Assembly (NCBI GenBank): GCA_934663645.1
Contig: CAKUKR010000041.1
Span: 1-19,366 of the forward strand
DNA: 19,366 nt
Source of the DNA: an uncultured Muribaculaceae bacterium
GTDB taxonomy: Bacteria; Bacteroidota; Bacteroidia; Bacteroidales; Muribaculaceae
Direction of reading: 5' to 3'
The stretch's first letter is position 1. Every line of letters starts with the position of its first letter. Below, piece after piece: positions 1 through 8,157 of this stretch. Position numbers and translations under genes: made by a program. The notes below the pieces were generated by a model. The model was not told the origin of the DNA. It did no database searches and saw nothing but the letters and a program-made list of their open reading frames with translations.

Positions 1-78
1 CTGATGGCAGAAGGGCATTACTTCTACGCCGCCCTTGACCGCGCCATCTCCCTGCTGCACGATGCAGCGGAGGGGTGA
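1..78 (+). CDS. 3' end of an unidentified protein gene (partial)
   Basis: An open frame enters from the left edge and stops at TGA 76-78, leaving 25 codons. The visible C-terminus (AEGHYFYAALDRAISLL then HDAAEG) looks helical, and its codons (GCC, CGC, CTG, GAC) match the real genes next door, so it is probably the end of a genuine gene. Too little remains to name a family. The tdk promoter begins just 7 bases after its stop, so the two genes appear to be separate transcription units. Confidence 0.6.
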   Translation: MMAEGHYFYAALDRAISLLHDAAEG

Positions 79-84
79 GCCGGA

Positions 85-116
85 TTTGCGTATCAGGAAT
101 AAATAAACTATCTTCG
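85..116 (+). promoter_or_regulatory. Bacteroidota-type promoter upstream of tdk
   Basis: A perfect -33 box TTTG (85-88) is followed after 20 bp by TATCTTCG (109-116), one mismatch from the Bacteroidota -7 consensus TAnnTTTG. Transcription would start near 123, giving a leader of about 48 nt before the tdk ATG. It probably drives tdk and the two genes behind it. Confidence 0.6.
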
Positions 117-170
117 CACCATAAAACGGCGAGGGGCTTTTGACCCGGCCCGGCATACTAATACAGCATC

Positions 171-803
171 ATGAACACTCGACGAGGCAAACTCTACTTC
201 AGATACGGCACCATGGGCTCTGCCAAAACGGCATTGCTCCTCACCACAGCATACAATTTCGAGGAGCGCGGCATGGGCTATATGTGCTTCAAGCCGGTCA
301 CGGACACACGCGAGAAGAAAAATGTGATACGCTCGCGCATCGGCATAGAGCGCACCTGCCAGTGGATATACCCCGACACAGACCTGTATGCCCAGGTCCG
401 GGCAATGGCCGACCGTGGCGTGTCGCTCCCCGGGTGGCTGCTCATTGACGAGGCGCAGTTCCTTTCTGCCGAACAGGTTGACCAGCTCGCGATGACAGTT
501 GACGACTTCGGGCTGAACGTGATATGCTACGGTCTGCGCACCGACTTCCGCACACACCTGTTTGAGGGGTCGCGCCGCCTGTTTGAGATTGCCGACACGA
601 TTGACGAAATCAAGTCTACCTGTTCCTGCGGACGCAAGACCATAGTCAACGCCCGCATCGACTCCAAGGGCAACATCGTCACCGAGGGGGCGCAGGTCGA
701 GATAGGCGGCAATGACCGCTACATGGCCGTATGCCGCACCTGTTGGCGCAACAAGCGCATCGAGTCTGTGAGCCGCGACAGGCTTCCCTTTGAATCTGAG
801 TGA
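171..803 (+). CDS. tdk: Thymidine kinase
   Basis: Cytosolic type II thymidine kinase that phosphorylates thymidine (and deoxyuridine) with ATP for pyrimidine salvage. At 210 aa it has the usual length. The Walker A loop is at residues 13-20 (GTMGSAKT), the Walker B/catalytic segment LLIDEAQFL is around 90-98 with Glu94 the expected catalytic base, and CYGLRTDFR follows. The structural zinc site has the E. coli Tdk pattern: CSCGRK, then CRTC further on, separated by the lasso segment ending IGGNDRYMAVC. The ATG at 171 places the P-loop at the usual distance from the N-terminus and lies downstream of a good promoter. The next gene begins 18 bp after the stop, so they are probably co-transcribed. 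The identification is by motif and overall similarity to E. coli Tdk. Confidence 0.95.
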   Translation: MNTRRGKLYFRYGTMGSAKTALLLTTAYNFEERGMGYMCFKPVTDTREKKNVIRSRIGIERTCQWIYPDTDLYAQVRAMADRGVSLPGWLLIDEAQFLSAEQVDQLAMTVDDFGLNVICYGLRTDFRTHLFEGSRRLFEIADTIDEIKSTCSCGRKTIVNARIDSKGNIVTEGAQVEIGGNDRYMAVCRTCWRNKRIESVSRDRLPFESE

Positions 804-821
804 CATACGGCATTATATACC

Positions 822-1673
822 ATGGAAAAGCGGCAGATACTCCTCACGTCAGGACCCATAGGGACGATGATGCTCGGACGGTTGCGCCGTGCCCATGCCG
901 ATGCCTCTCCACGCGACGCGATGCGCGTGTCGGTGGAGACCCCGGAAATATACTCAGACATAGCCCGCGAGTATGCCGATGCCGGCGCAGACATAGTCTT
1001 TGCCGCCACGCTCGCTGCCAGCAGGGCGTATCCGTGGCTGCACAACGCGGAAGAAGTGCGCCGCGCCAACAGCCGCGCCGTCGCCATTGTGCGTCGTGAA
1101 GCTCCTGGCCGCGCCGTCGCCTCGATGGTGTCCTCGCCTGCGGCAGATGACGTGTCGCGTCATACGGCGGAAATTTTGATTGAGCAGCTTTGCGCTCTTG
1201 CCGATGCAGGCGTGGACATGCACTTCCTTGAGACCTTGGTGACGGAGGACGCAGCGCGTATGCTCACAGAGTGCGCCCTCGAGGCGGACGTGCGTTGCGG
1301 CACTCACACGCCTCTGCACATATCGCTGACACCGGTCATGGGGCTGCGGCTGCTCGGCGGCATACCGCTTGACGCCGCCGCGTCCTCGCTGTTGCAGTAC
1401 AACCCCGCCTCCATAGGCATTAACTGCCTGTACCCCCCTGGCGACGCTGCGGCTGCAATGCGCTCTCTGGCAAATGTGTCGCCCACGATGCCGCTGTCCG
1501 TGCGTCCGTGCGCGTCTGTCCTCGGCAAACGGCTCGTCCCTCCTGCTGAATTTGCGCAGTGCATAGCCGAGTGCCTCGCTGTTGAAACAGTGGCGATAGT
1601 CGGCAGCTGCTGTGGGGCGACACCCGAACATACCTCTCAATTGAAAACCTTATTAACCGAATCCAATCCATGA
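822..1673 (+). CDS. Homocysteine S-methyltransferase family protein
   Basis: A 283-aa single-domain protein of the homocysteine S-methyltransferase fold (PF02574: MmuM, BHMT, N-terminal part of MetH). Family members transfer a methyl group to zinc-activated homocysteine. The three zinc-ligand cysteines are visible: Cys202 in GINCLYPPG and Cys263/Cys264 in GSCCGATPEH. The N-terminal motif reads TSGPIGTMML where relatives have DGAMGT or DGG; the aspartate that contacts homocysteine in BHMT is replaced by Ser10. HFLETLVTEDAA matches the conserved ET segment. The length fits a stand-alone domain, without the folate, cobalamin or activation domains of full MetH. The methyl donor cannot be read from sequence; S-methylmethionine is the usual one for MmuM-like enzymes. 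The stop overlaps the next start as ATGA, implying translational coupling to the cysteine desulfidase. Confidence 0.82.
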   Translation: MEKRQILLTSGPIGTMMLGRLRRAHADASPRDAMRVSVETPEIYSDIAREYADAGADIVFAATLAASRAYPWLHNAEEVRRANSRAVAIVRREAPGRAVASMVSSPAADDVSRHTAEILIEQLCALADAGVDMHFLETLVTEDAARMLTECALEADVRCGTHTPLHISLTPVMGLRLLGGIPLDAAASSLLQYNPASIGINCLYPPGDAAAAMRSLANVSPTMPLSVRPCASVLGKRLVPPAEFAQCIAECLAVETVAIVGSCCGATPEHTSQLKTLLTESNP

Positions 1674-2962
1674 TAGAACAGGAGAAAAGAAAACAGATAA
1701 TTGCGCTGATGCACCGTCAGATAGTTCCCGCTATCGGTTGTACAGAGCCGTCGGCGGTGGCCCTTTGCGCCGCCGTTGCCGCCAAGCTGCTTCCCGAGGG
1801 GACAGTGCCGGAGAAGATTGAGGTGCGTGCAAGCGCCAACATCATCAAGAACGCCATGGGCGTGGGCATACCAGGCACCGGCATGATAGGCCTGCCGATT
1901 GCAGTCGCCCTCGGTGCGCTCACCGGCGACCCTGCAGACCAGCTCGAGGTGCTTTCTCATGTAACCCCCGAAACTGTCAAGCGCGGCTGCAAATACATCG
2001 ACGAGCAGCGCATCCGCATCTGCCTGTTCCCCAATCCCCCGGCGATACTCCATATCGAAGTGACCGTCACAGCCGGCGGCCATTCGGCGCGTGCCGTCAT
2101 CTCCGGGTCGCATACAAATGTGGTATACACCGAGGCCGACGGCAAGGTGCTGACCGACAAGTGCGCCGCGACGGGCCTCGGCGAGGCGTGCCAGAAGGAC
2201 ATCGAGCTCGACATGAAGACCGTGTTCGATTTTGCAACGACAGCCCCTATTGACGAGATTTCATTCATACTCGAGGCTCGCCGCTACAACAAGGCTGCAG
2301 CCGACTATGCCCTCAAGCAGGAATCTGGTCACTGCGTAGGCTCGACCATACTGCGCTACGGCGCACCCGTGTTTGGCGACAGCGTCCTGAGCCGCGTCAT
2401 CAGCTACACGTCAGCTGCCTGCGACGCCCGCATGGGCGGTGCGCCTGTGGCCGTCATGTCCAACTCAGGCAGCGGCAACCAGGGTATCACCACCACAATG
2501 CCAGTCGTGGTATACGCCGAGGAAACTGGCGCGACCGAGGAGCAGACCATACGCGCTCTCACGCTCTCGCACCTGACGAGCATCTACATCAAGCAGAGCC
2601 TTGGCTGCCTCTCCGCCCTCTGCGGCTGCGTCGTGGCATCGACAGGCGCGTCCTGCGGCATCGTCTACCTCATGGGCGGCGGCTATCCGCAGGTATGTTT
2701 CGCAATCAAGGACATGATCGCCAACCTTGCCGGCATGATATGCGACGGCGCGAAACCCTCATGCTCAATGAAGATTTCGTCGGGCGTGTACACCGCCATG
2801 CTGTCGGCGATGCTTGCCATGAACGGCAAATGCGTGACACAGGCCGAGGGCATCGTCTGCGACGACGTGGACCGCTCTATCCACAACCTGACGAGCATCG
2901 GCCGCGAGGCGATGACCGAGACCGACAAGCAGATCCTCGAGATTATGACCCACAAGTGCTGA
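1670..2962 (+). CDS. L-cysteine desulfidase / L-serine ammonia-lyase family protein (UPF0597, CyuA/YhaM-like)
   Basis: A 430-aa protein matching the UPF0597 family (PF03313 fold), which includes E. coli CyuA (YhaM) and archaeal L-cysteine desulfidase. These are oxygen-sensitive [4Fe-4S] enzymes that convert L-cysteine to pyruvate, ammonia and sulfide; related enzymes deaminate serine. The family opening PAIGCTEPSAVAL is at residues 20-32 with Cys24, SNSGSGNQGITTT lies in the middle, and a cysteine cluster (Cys313, 318, 320, 329) in LGCLSALCGC...GASCGI supplies likely cluster ligands. Length is typical of YhaM-type proteins. It starts on the overlapping ATGA of the upstream methyltransferase, so it belongs to that operon. 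No signal peptide; cytosolic. Cysteine rather than serine as substrate is an inference from the UPF0597 subgroup and the sulfur-related neighbour. Confidence 0.85.
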   Translation: MIEQEKRKQIIALMHRQIVPAIGCTEPSAVALCAAVAAKLLPEGTVPEKIEVRASANIIKNAMGVGIPGTGMIGLPIAVALGALTGDPADQLEVLSHVTPETVKRGCKYIDEQRIRICLFPNPPAILHIEVTVTAGGHSARAVISGSHTNVVYTEADGKVLTDKCAATGLGEACQKDIELDMKTVFDFATTAPIDEISFILEARRYNKAAADYALKQESGHCVGSTILRYGAPVFGDSVLSRVISYTSAACDARMGGAPVAVMSNSGSGNQGITTTMPVVVYAEETGATEEQTIRALTLSHLTSIYIKQSLGCLSALCGCVVASTGASCGIVYLMGGGYPQVCFAIKDMIANLAGMICDGAKPSCSMKISSGVYTAMLSAMLAMNGKCVTQAEGIVCDDVDRSIHNLTSIGREAMTETDKQILEIMTHKC

Positions 2963-3004
2963 CCCGCCCTCCTCGCGTCTGCATCGGGTGATTGCACAGC
3001 CAGA

Positions 3005-5314
3005 TTATGGCTGGCTGATACTGAGGCGGTAGCGGGAGAGTGCGCCAGGTGCGCCGCGCTCTATGCGCGGCAGATACCCGAAACCTCCGATGGCCGTTTC
3101 TTCACCCAGGTCGATGACCAGGTGGTGAGGCGGCTTAGTACCTGAGGCGGCTTCCCAGTATGTCGATTCCTGAAGGTCGATTATCTTGTCGGCGGTATGG
3201 TTGCCCGCCGTGTTGCAGTCGCGGGTGGGGAGGACTTTCCATTTTTCGCTCGGCAGCCGGTTGCCCGCTCCGTCAGTAAGGTATATTTCGGCTATTGCAG
3301 CGGGATTGCCGTCGTGGGTGTCGTGTGCCTCTATAACCACATACCTGCCGCTGCGCGGTGTGAATATTATCTCTTTCCACCCGTTGCCGGCGGGCAGTGA
3401 GCCTTCGTCGAGCGTGGTTGTTTCGCCCAATGCAACTTCCGATGCGTCCTGCACTGGCTGTGCATCAGCCGGTTGCACCTTGTCGTTTACCGGCGATGCA
3501 AGTCCGCGTATTCGTGTGTCGCGAGGCCCGAGTATGTCAAATACGAGCACCTCGTTTTCGCCCTCGCGCAGCCAGCACCCGGGGGCGTACAGCGTCTGTT
3601 GCGGACCTATGTGCCAGATGCGCCCGAGCGCATGGCCGTTGACGTAGACCAGCCCTTTGCCCCAGGTGCTGAAATCGAGGAACGTGTCCGCCGGCTTGGC
3701 TATATGGAATGTCCCACGGTATACGCCCGGTGTCATCCGCTCGCTGTCATCCGCAGGTGTGATGTTCTGATATTTCATTGACTGGTAGAACGAAAGCTCG
3801 TCCGGCAGCAGCTGCACGTCCCAGCCGGTCAATTCCCTGGTCTTGCCCTCCGGTGTTGTCACCGATACGCTTTCGGTTATTCCCTTGAAGTCCTTTATGG
3901 CACGTCCGAAGTTGATGCGCCCCATGGCTTCGACCAGTATTGTCAGGCTGTCGCCGGCGGCGCATGACGGCATGGTGAGGCGTGTCTGCGACAGCCGCCT
4001 GTCGAGGATGCCGACACGTTTGCCGCCCACTGATATGATTGCATAGTCGTGAGGTTCAGACACTTCGAGGACAGAGCCTTCGGGAATGTCAAAGGGTATC
4101 GATGTCGAATAGACGATGCTGCCGTAGCCCTGCCCGAACTCCTCCATGGTCTTGATGGTGTCTGTGCGGACGGCTTCAGGAAGGTTGGCAGAGAGCGGCG
4201 CAACCTCCGTAAGGCGGAACTCCGCGACAGTGTCAGTCGGCGGTGTCGGCGGAATATCGGGCAGTGCCCCGCCGCTGTTGTGCTTGGCCATGACCTCGCG
4301 CAGCAGGTAGTATTTTTCTGTCGGCGCACCCTGCTCGTTTATCGGCGCGTCGTAGTCGTATGAAGTCACGTCGGGTGCGAACCCTGGCGAGTTTGCGCCA
4401 GCCCAGTGTCCCCAGTTCGTGCCGCCGTGGGTCATGTAGAGGCTGAACGAGATGCCGCGTGACAGCATGTCGTCGATGCCGCTTGTCATAGCGTCGGCAG
4501 GGCGTGTCTCGTGTCCCGCGCCCCACTTGTCAAACCAGCCGCTCCAGTATTCCGAGCACATCAGCGGGCTGTGAGGCCTTTCGCGCAGCAGCGGCGCAAA
4601 TTCCCGCTCAACGTCCGCGCCTGTACCGAAATTGAGCGTCCACGTCAAGTCGTCCAGCCCGTTGTCGAGGAAGTTTGACGACCAGTCGCATTGGAACATC
4701 GTGACCTCATCGCCGTAGCAGCGGCGCAACGTGTCGCGTATCGCCGACACGTACCCTTTGTTCTTGCCATACGAGCCGTATTCGTTTTCCACCTGTACCA
4801 TTATTATCGGGCCTCCGCGGCTGACGGTCAAATCGGCAACCTGTCCGGCGACCTTCTCCTCAAACAGAGCCACGCGCTCCATGAAGTACGGGTCATCCTC
4901 GCGCAGCCGTATGTCCTTATTGCGCAGCAGCCACCACGGCAGGCCTCCCATTTCCCACTCGGCACATACATACGGGCCTGGACGCAATATCACATACATG
5001 CCGTTAGCCTGGCAGAGGCGTATGAACTCGCGCAGGTCGTTTTGTCCCGAGAAGTCGAACTCGCCCGGGTGTTGCTCGTGCACATTCCAGAATACATACA
5101 GGCATACAGTGTTCATGCCCAATGCCTTGCACATGCGGATGCGCTGCTCCCAGTAGGGACGCGGTATTCGCGGATAATGCAGTTCCGCAGCCTTGACGAC
5201 AAACGGCTTGCCGTCCATGAGGAATGTCCCCTCGCCCGGGACGAATGTGCCGGCAGCGGCGTTTGCCACTGCCAATGAGAGTATGGCGAGCATTGAGAGC
5301 AGAAGTTTTCGCAT
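3005..5314 (-). CDS. Glycoside hydrolase family 35 beta-galactosidase with C-terminal discoidin-like domain
   Basis: A 769-aa exported retaining beta-galactosidase. Residues 1-20 (MRKLLLSMLAILSLAVANAA) are a signal peptide with an ANA-type cleavage site and no lipobox, so it is probably periplasmic. The GH35 catalytic domain covers about 23-350: YVFWNVHEQHPG, LRPGPYVCAEWEMGGLPWWL, VQVENEYGSYG with acid/base Glu178, CSEYWSGWFDKWG with nucleophile Glu255, and YMTHGGTNWGHW. All-beta GH35 domains follow (about 370-650), including YVNGHALGRIW. The last 120 residues resemble an F5/8 type C carbohydrate-binding domain (YWEAASG, HHLVIDLGEE, GFGYLPR). I chose the ATG at 5312-5314 because it starts the signal peptide; the frame is open for another 116 codons upstream, but that extension is basic, lacks features and crosses the divergent promoter region. 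It converges on the cysteine desulfidase gene with a 42-bp gap. Confidence 0.93.
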   Translation of the reverse strand: MRKLLLSMLAILSLAVANAAAGTFVPGEGTFLMDGKPFVVKAAELHYPRIPRPYWEQRIRMCKALGMNTVCLYVFWNVHEQHPGEFDFSGQNDLREFIRLCQANGMYVILRPGPYVCAEWEMGGLPWWLLRNKDIRLREDDPYFMERVALFEEKVAGQVADLTVSRGGPIIMVQVENEYGSYGKNKGYVSAIRDTLRRCYGDEVTMFQCDWSSNFLDNGLDDLTWTLNFGTGADVEREFAPLLRERPHSPLMCSEYWSGWFDKWGAGHETRPADAMTSGIDDMLSRGISFSLYMTHGGTNWGHWAGANSPGFAPDVTSYDYDAPINEQGAPTEKYYLLREVMAKHNSGGALPDIPPTPPTDTVAEFRLTEVAPLSANLPEAVRTDTIKTMEEFGQGYGSIVYSTSIPFDIPEGSVLEVSEPHDYAIISVGGKRVGILDRRLSQTRLTMPSCAAGDSLTILVEAMGRINFGRAIKDFKGITESVSVTTPEGKTRELTGWDVQLLPDELSFYQSMKYQNITPADDSERMTPGVYRGTFHIAKPADTFLDFSTWGKGLVYVNGHALGRIWHIGPQQTLYAPGCWLREGENEVLVFDILGPRDTRIRGLASPVNDKVQPADAQPVQDASEVALGETTTLDEGSLPAGNGWKEIIFTPRSGRYVVIEAHDTHDGNPAAIAEIYLTDGAGNRLPSEKWKVLPTRDCNTAGNHTADKIIDLQESTYWEAASGTKPPHHLVIDLGEETAIGGFGYLPRIERGAPGALSRYRLSISQP

Positions 5315-5349
5315 GACGTGTGTCGTGTTGCGGGTGGTAAAAGTATCTG

Positions 5350-5380
5350 CAAAGTTAGTGACAGCCGGCGGAAAATGCAA
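5350..5380 (-). promoter_or_regulatory. Promoter of the GH35 gene
   Basis: On the minus strand TAACTTTG (plus-strand CAAAGTTA, 5350-5357) fits the Bacteroidota -7 box TAnnTTTG exactly. A TTG (plus CAA, 5378-5380) lies 20 bp upstream as a partial -33 box. Transcription would start near 5343, about 30 nt before the GH35 ATG. Confidence 0.6.
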
Positions 5381-5399
5381 GTCAAAGGAGATGCAAATG

Positions 5400-5430
5400 T
5401 TGCCGTTGCGGGGATTTTTAGTTAACTTTG
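5400..5430 (+). promoter_or_regulatory. Promoter of the dacB-rsmI gene group
   Basis: TAACTTTG (5423-5430) is a perfect -7 box, with TTG at 5400-5402 positioned 20 bp upstream as a partial -33 box. Expected start near 5437, about 23 nt before the dacB ATG. It faces away from the GH35 promoter and carries the identical 8-base core. Confidence 0.62.
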
Positions 5431-5459
5431 CACTCCGTAAATCCTCAAAACGAGATATT

Positions 5460-6680
5460 ATGGCAATTCTTCCCCGTTTGTCCCGAAAGACATTTCTTGT
5501 CGCTGCGCTTCTGACGGCATGGTGCCTGCAAGCAATGGCTTCGCAGCCGGTAGACGATTTCGTGGCCTCGCCTGCAACAGATGCCTCCTCGGTGTCGGTA
5601 TATGTGTATGACCTCGACCGCAGACGCCAGACCGAAGGGTACAACGAGAGCGTGCCGCTCATTCCGGCTTCGATAACGAAAGCGTTGACCGTAGCCTCGT
5701 GCCAGCTGAAAACGGGGATAGACTACCGCTACGAGACGCACGTATACATCGACGGCTCGCTGAAAAACGGCATACTGCACGGCAACCTGATAATCGTCGG
5801 CTCGGGCGACCCTTCGCTCAATTCGCGGCAGGACGCCGGCTCGGATTTCGTCAGCGAGGTTGTCAGTGCGTTGAAACGCAAGAAGATAACGCGCATTGAA
5901 GGACAGATACTCTTCGACCAGTCTATATTTCCGCTGCCGGCACATCCGGCATCTTGGCCAGCCGGAGACAAGAGCCAGTCGTATGGCACCGGGTGTTTCG
6001 GCTTCAACTTTGAGAACAACGCCTCGGGCAAGTCGTCGGTGGCAAATCCCGCAGCTGTATGCGACACGCGCCTGAGGAAGGCATTTGAGGCGCACGGCAT
6101 AACGGTAGGGGATGCCGAGGTGGCGCAGACACGCCGCTCGCTGCTCATGGAGCACCGCTCGCTCACCATAGACGACCTGATGCGCTCGTGCATACGCCGC
6201 AGCGACAACATGTATGCCGAGGCGTTCCTGCGCACATACGCCCTGCGCTGCAAGCGCGAGGCAACGCCAGACGCTGGCGCAGCTGCCGAAATGGAGATGT
6301 GGCGGCGCAAGGGCGTTGACATGAAAGGTGTGAAGATTGTGGACGGCTCCGGGCTGTCGCGACAGAACCGCATGACCGCAAAATTCCTCGGCGAGGTGCT
6401 GAGGCGCATGGCTGACGACGTGGACTATGTCTCCTACTTCCCGCTTGCCGGCCAGGAGGGCACGCTAAGCTCGTTTCTCAAGGACACGCGCCTCGACAGC
6501 TTCATCGCACTGAAGACCGGAAGCATGAACGGCATACAATGTTACGCCGGCTACAAGCTCGACTACAATTTTGCGCCCACCCATGTCGTTGTTATTATGG
6601 TGAACAACCTCACGGCACGCGGCGCGCTGCGTGCCGCTGTGGAGAAGATGCTCCTCGGGCTGTTCCCCGACGAAAACTGA
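5460..6680 (+). CDS. dacB: D-alanyl-D-alanine carboxypeptidase/endopeptidase, PBP4 type (peptidase S13)
   Basis: A 406-aa penicillin-binding protein of the S13 family that trims or cleaves peptide cross-links of peptidoglycan in the periplasm. Residues 1-27 form a signal peptide ending AMA. The three active-site motifs are present and in order: SITK at 71-74 (nucleophile Ser71), SDN at 248-250 and KTG at 352-354. IVGSGDPSLNSR (about 115-126) is the usual PBP4 segment. At 406 aa it is shorter than E. coli PBP4, so the inserted domains between SxxK and SDN are probably reduced. The ATG at 5460 follows a good promoter and starts the signal peptide; the same frame is open back to 5193, but that part is antisense to the GH35 signal-peptide region. 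The following gene begins at or just after this stop. Confidence 0.92.
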   Translation: MAILPRLSRKTFLVAALLTAWCLQAMASQPVDDFVASPATDASSVSVYVYDLDRRRQTEGYNESVPLIPASITKALTVASCQLKTGIDYRYETHVYIDGSLKNGILHGNLIIVGSGDPSLNSRQDAGSDFVSEVVSALKRKKITRIEGQILFDQSIFPLPAHPASWPAGDKSQSYGTGCFGFNFENNASGKSSVANPAAVCDTRLRKAFEAHGITVGDAEVAQTRRSLLMEHRSLTIDDLMRSCIRRSDNMYAEAFLRTYALRCKREATPDAGAAAEMEMWRRKGVDMKGVKIVDGSGLSRQNRMTAKFLGEVLRRMADDVDYVSYFPLAGQEGTLSSFLKDTRLDSFIALKTGSMNGIQCYAGYKLDYNFAPTHVVVIMVNNLTARGALRAAVEKMLLGLFPDEN

Positions 6681-6715
6681 TGCGGCTCTGTCTGCATAGA
6701 TTAATTCAATGCGCC

Positions 6716-7378
6716 ATGCAAGAGAAGGACTTGAAAGAGATACTCAACGCGGCCTACGAGCTGGAAGGCCTGTTGCAGCTGTCGCTGACGGGCAAACAAG
6801 ACCTGTCGCGGCTGCATGACCTGATAGTGGACAAGGGGCATCTCATATCGTCGCTCTGCGACCGTCTCCCCGCTGCTGCCACAGAGTCAGGCGAGGGTGC
6901 TGCGGCAGGGTATTACGTCGCCGATGAGGCAGCTGATGACAGCACTGCCGCCGAGCCTGTTGAGAATGGCCCCGCTGTGAAAGAACAACCGGGCGAGCCG
7001 CTTCCGGCAGAGCCGGAGGCTGTCCCCGATTTTTCGCATATCGAGGGCGTGTCCTTTGCCGACACCCCCGATGAGCCTGAAGAACAGGCGCCAGCGCAAG
7101 ATGCCGCTCCTGCTCACCAGCCGTTGCGGCTGCGCAACAGCCCAGGCGGCCGTCCGAAACTGCGCCGCCTCTTCCCGATAAACGAGGTTTTCCTGTTCCG
7201 CCGCGAACTGTTCGGCGGCTCTGATGTGGACTTCAATGCGTCCCTTTCCATTGTAGAGGACCTGGACACTTACGACGCTGCCGAGGACTATTTCGTTTCC
7301 GACCTGCAATGGGACATGAATGACCCGACGGTGGGGCAGTTCCTTGCGATAATCAAGAAATACTTCAAGCAACAATGA
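6716..7378 (+). CDS. Conserved Bacteroidota protein of unknown function
   Basis: I do not know a function for this 220-aa protein. It has three parts: an N-terminal helical segment (EKDLKEILNAAYELEGLLQL), a central Ala/Glu/Pro-rich acidic stretch (about residues 60-140) that is probably disordered, and a C-terminal domain (about 155-220) with the pattern FPINEVFLFRRELFGG ... VEDLDTYDAAEDYF ... DLQWDMNDPTVGQFL. I recall this C-terminal pattern from hypothetical proteins across Bacteroidota. No signal peptide or membrane segment is seen, so it is probably cytosolic. An alternative ATG at 6680 overlaps the dacB stop (TGATG) and would add 12 residues; 6716 fits the conserved start of the helix better. 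Its stop overlaps the rsmI start as ATGA, so it is probably translated together with RsmI. Confidence 0.78.
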   Translation: MQEKDLKEILNAAYELEGLLQLSLTGKQDLSRLHDLIVDKGHLISSLCDRLPAAATESGEGAAAGYYVADEAADDSTAAEPVENGPAVKEQPGEPLPAEPEAVPDFSHIEGVSFADTPDEPEEQAPAQDAAPAHQPLRLRNSPGGRPKLRRLFPINEVFLFRRELFGGSDVDFNASLSIVEDLDTYDAAEDYFVSDLQWDMNDPTVGQFLAIIKKYFKQQ

Positions 7379-8103
7379 GCGGCAAACTGTATGTGGTGCC
7401 TACGCCAGTGGGCAACCTCGACGACATGACCATGCGTGCTATACGTGTGCTGAAAGAGGCAGACATGATACTCGCAGAGGACACCCGCACCTCGTCGGTG
7501 CTTATGAAGCATTTCGGGATAACCACGCCCATGGTGAGCCACCACAAGTACAACGAGCACGACACTGTCGGCGGCATAGTCGAGCGGCTGAAAGGGGGCG
7601 AGGTCATAGCCCTGGTCTCCGATGCCGGAACCCCGGGAATTTCAGACCCGGGCTTCATGCTGTCGCGTGAGTGCCGCCGCCAGGGGGTGACTGTGGAGTG
7701 CCTCCCCGGGGCAACGGCTTTCGTGCCGGCGCTCGTGTCCTCCGGGTTGCCCTGTGACCGCTTCGTCTTTGAAGGCTTCCTGCCCCCGAAGAAGGGCAGG
7801 GCTACCAGGCTGGCTGAACTTGCTGCCGACACGCGCACTGTCGTGATATACGAGTCGCCGAAACGGTTGCCGCGCACGCTGCGCCAGCTCGCCGACGTTT
7901 TCGGCGGCGACCGCCCTGCCGCCGTCTGCCGCGAAATCTCGAAACTGCACGAAACTATTCACAAAGACACTCTTTCTGCACTTTCCTCGCATTTCGAGGC
8001 GAACCAACCGAAAGGAGAGATTGTTATCGTGATAAGCGGTTGCGAGAGTAAGCCCGTCAAAAAACGCCGCAATTATGAAGATTGTGACGATGATGACGAA
8101 TAA
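7375..8103 (+). CDS. rsmI: 16S rRNA (cytidine(1402)-2'-O)-methyltransferase
   Basis: A 242-aa SAM-dependent methyltransferase of the tetrapyrrole-methylase fold that 2'-O-methylates C1402 in the decoding centre of 16S rRNA. Diagnostic segments: LYVVPTPVGNLDDMTMRA (5-22), ILAEDTRTS (32-40), VSDAGTPGISDPG (about 82-94), CLPGATAFVPALVSSGLP and FEGFLPPKKG, then YESPKR and CREISKLHE, ending in KGEIVIVI. It is shorter than E. coli RsmI (about 286 aa) because it lacks most of the C-terminal extension. The tail is a short charged run (KKRRNYEDCDDDDE). Start codon overlaps the upstream stop as ATGA; it is the last gene of the dacB group. Confidence 0.95.
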   Translation: MSGKLYVVPTPVGNLDDMTMRAIRVLKEADMILAEDTRTSSVLMKHFGITTPMVSHHKYNEHDTVGGIVERLKGGEVIALVSDAGTPGISDPGFMLSRECRRQGVTVECLPGATAFVPALVSSGLPCDRFVFEGFLPPKKGRATRLAELAADTRTVVIYESPKRLPRTLRQLADVFGGDRPAAVCREISKLHETIHKDTLSALSSHFEANQPKGEIVIVISGCESKPVKKRRNYEDCDDDDE

Positions 8104-8157
8104 AATCCGCCGCTTAGCGTTATGAACAAAAGAATATCAACTTAACTATTTACTATT

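Noticed and set aside
954..1640. Long minus-strand open frame opposite the methyltransferase gene
   Set aside because: Shadow frame caused by GC-rich codon structure; composition rich in Arg/His/Cys with no motif, while the plus strand has clear family motifs.
2997..3017. CAGCCAG/CTGGCTG hairpin between the convergent desulfidase and GH35 genes
   Set aside because: Only 7 bp, includes the GH35 stop codon and has no T-run on either strand; too weak to call a terminator.
5315..5662. Upstream extension of the GH35 reading frame by 116 codons
   Set aside because: It precedes a perfect signal peptide start, has no recognisable features, and overlaps the dacB 5' end and both promoters. The same applies to the open frame from 5193 ahead of dacB.
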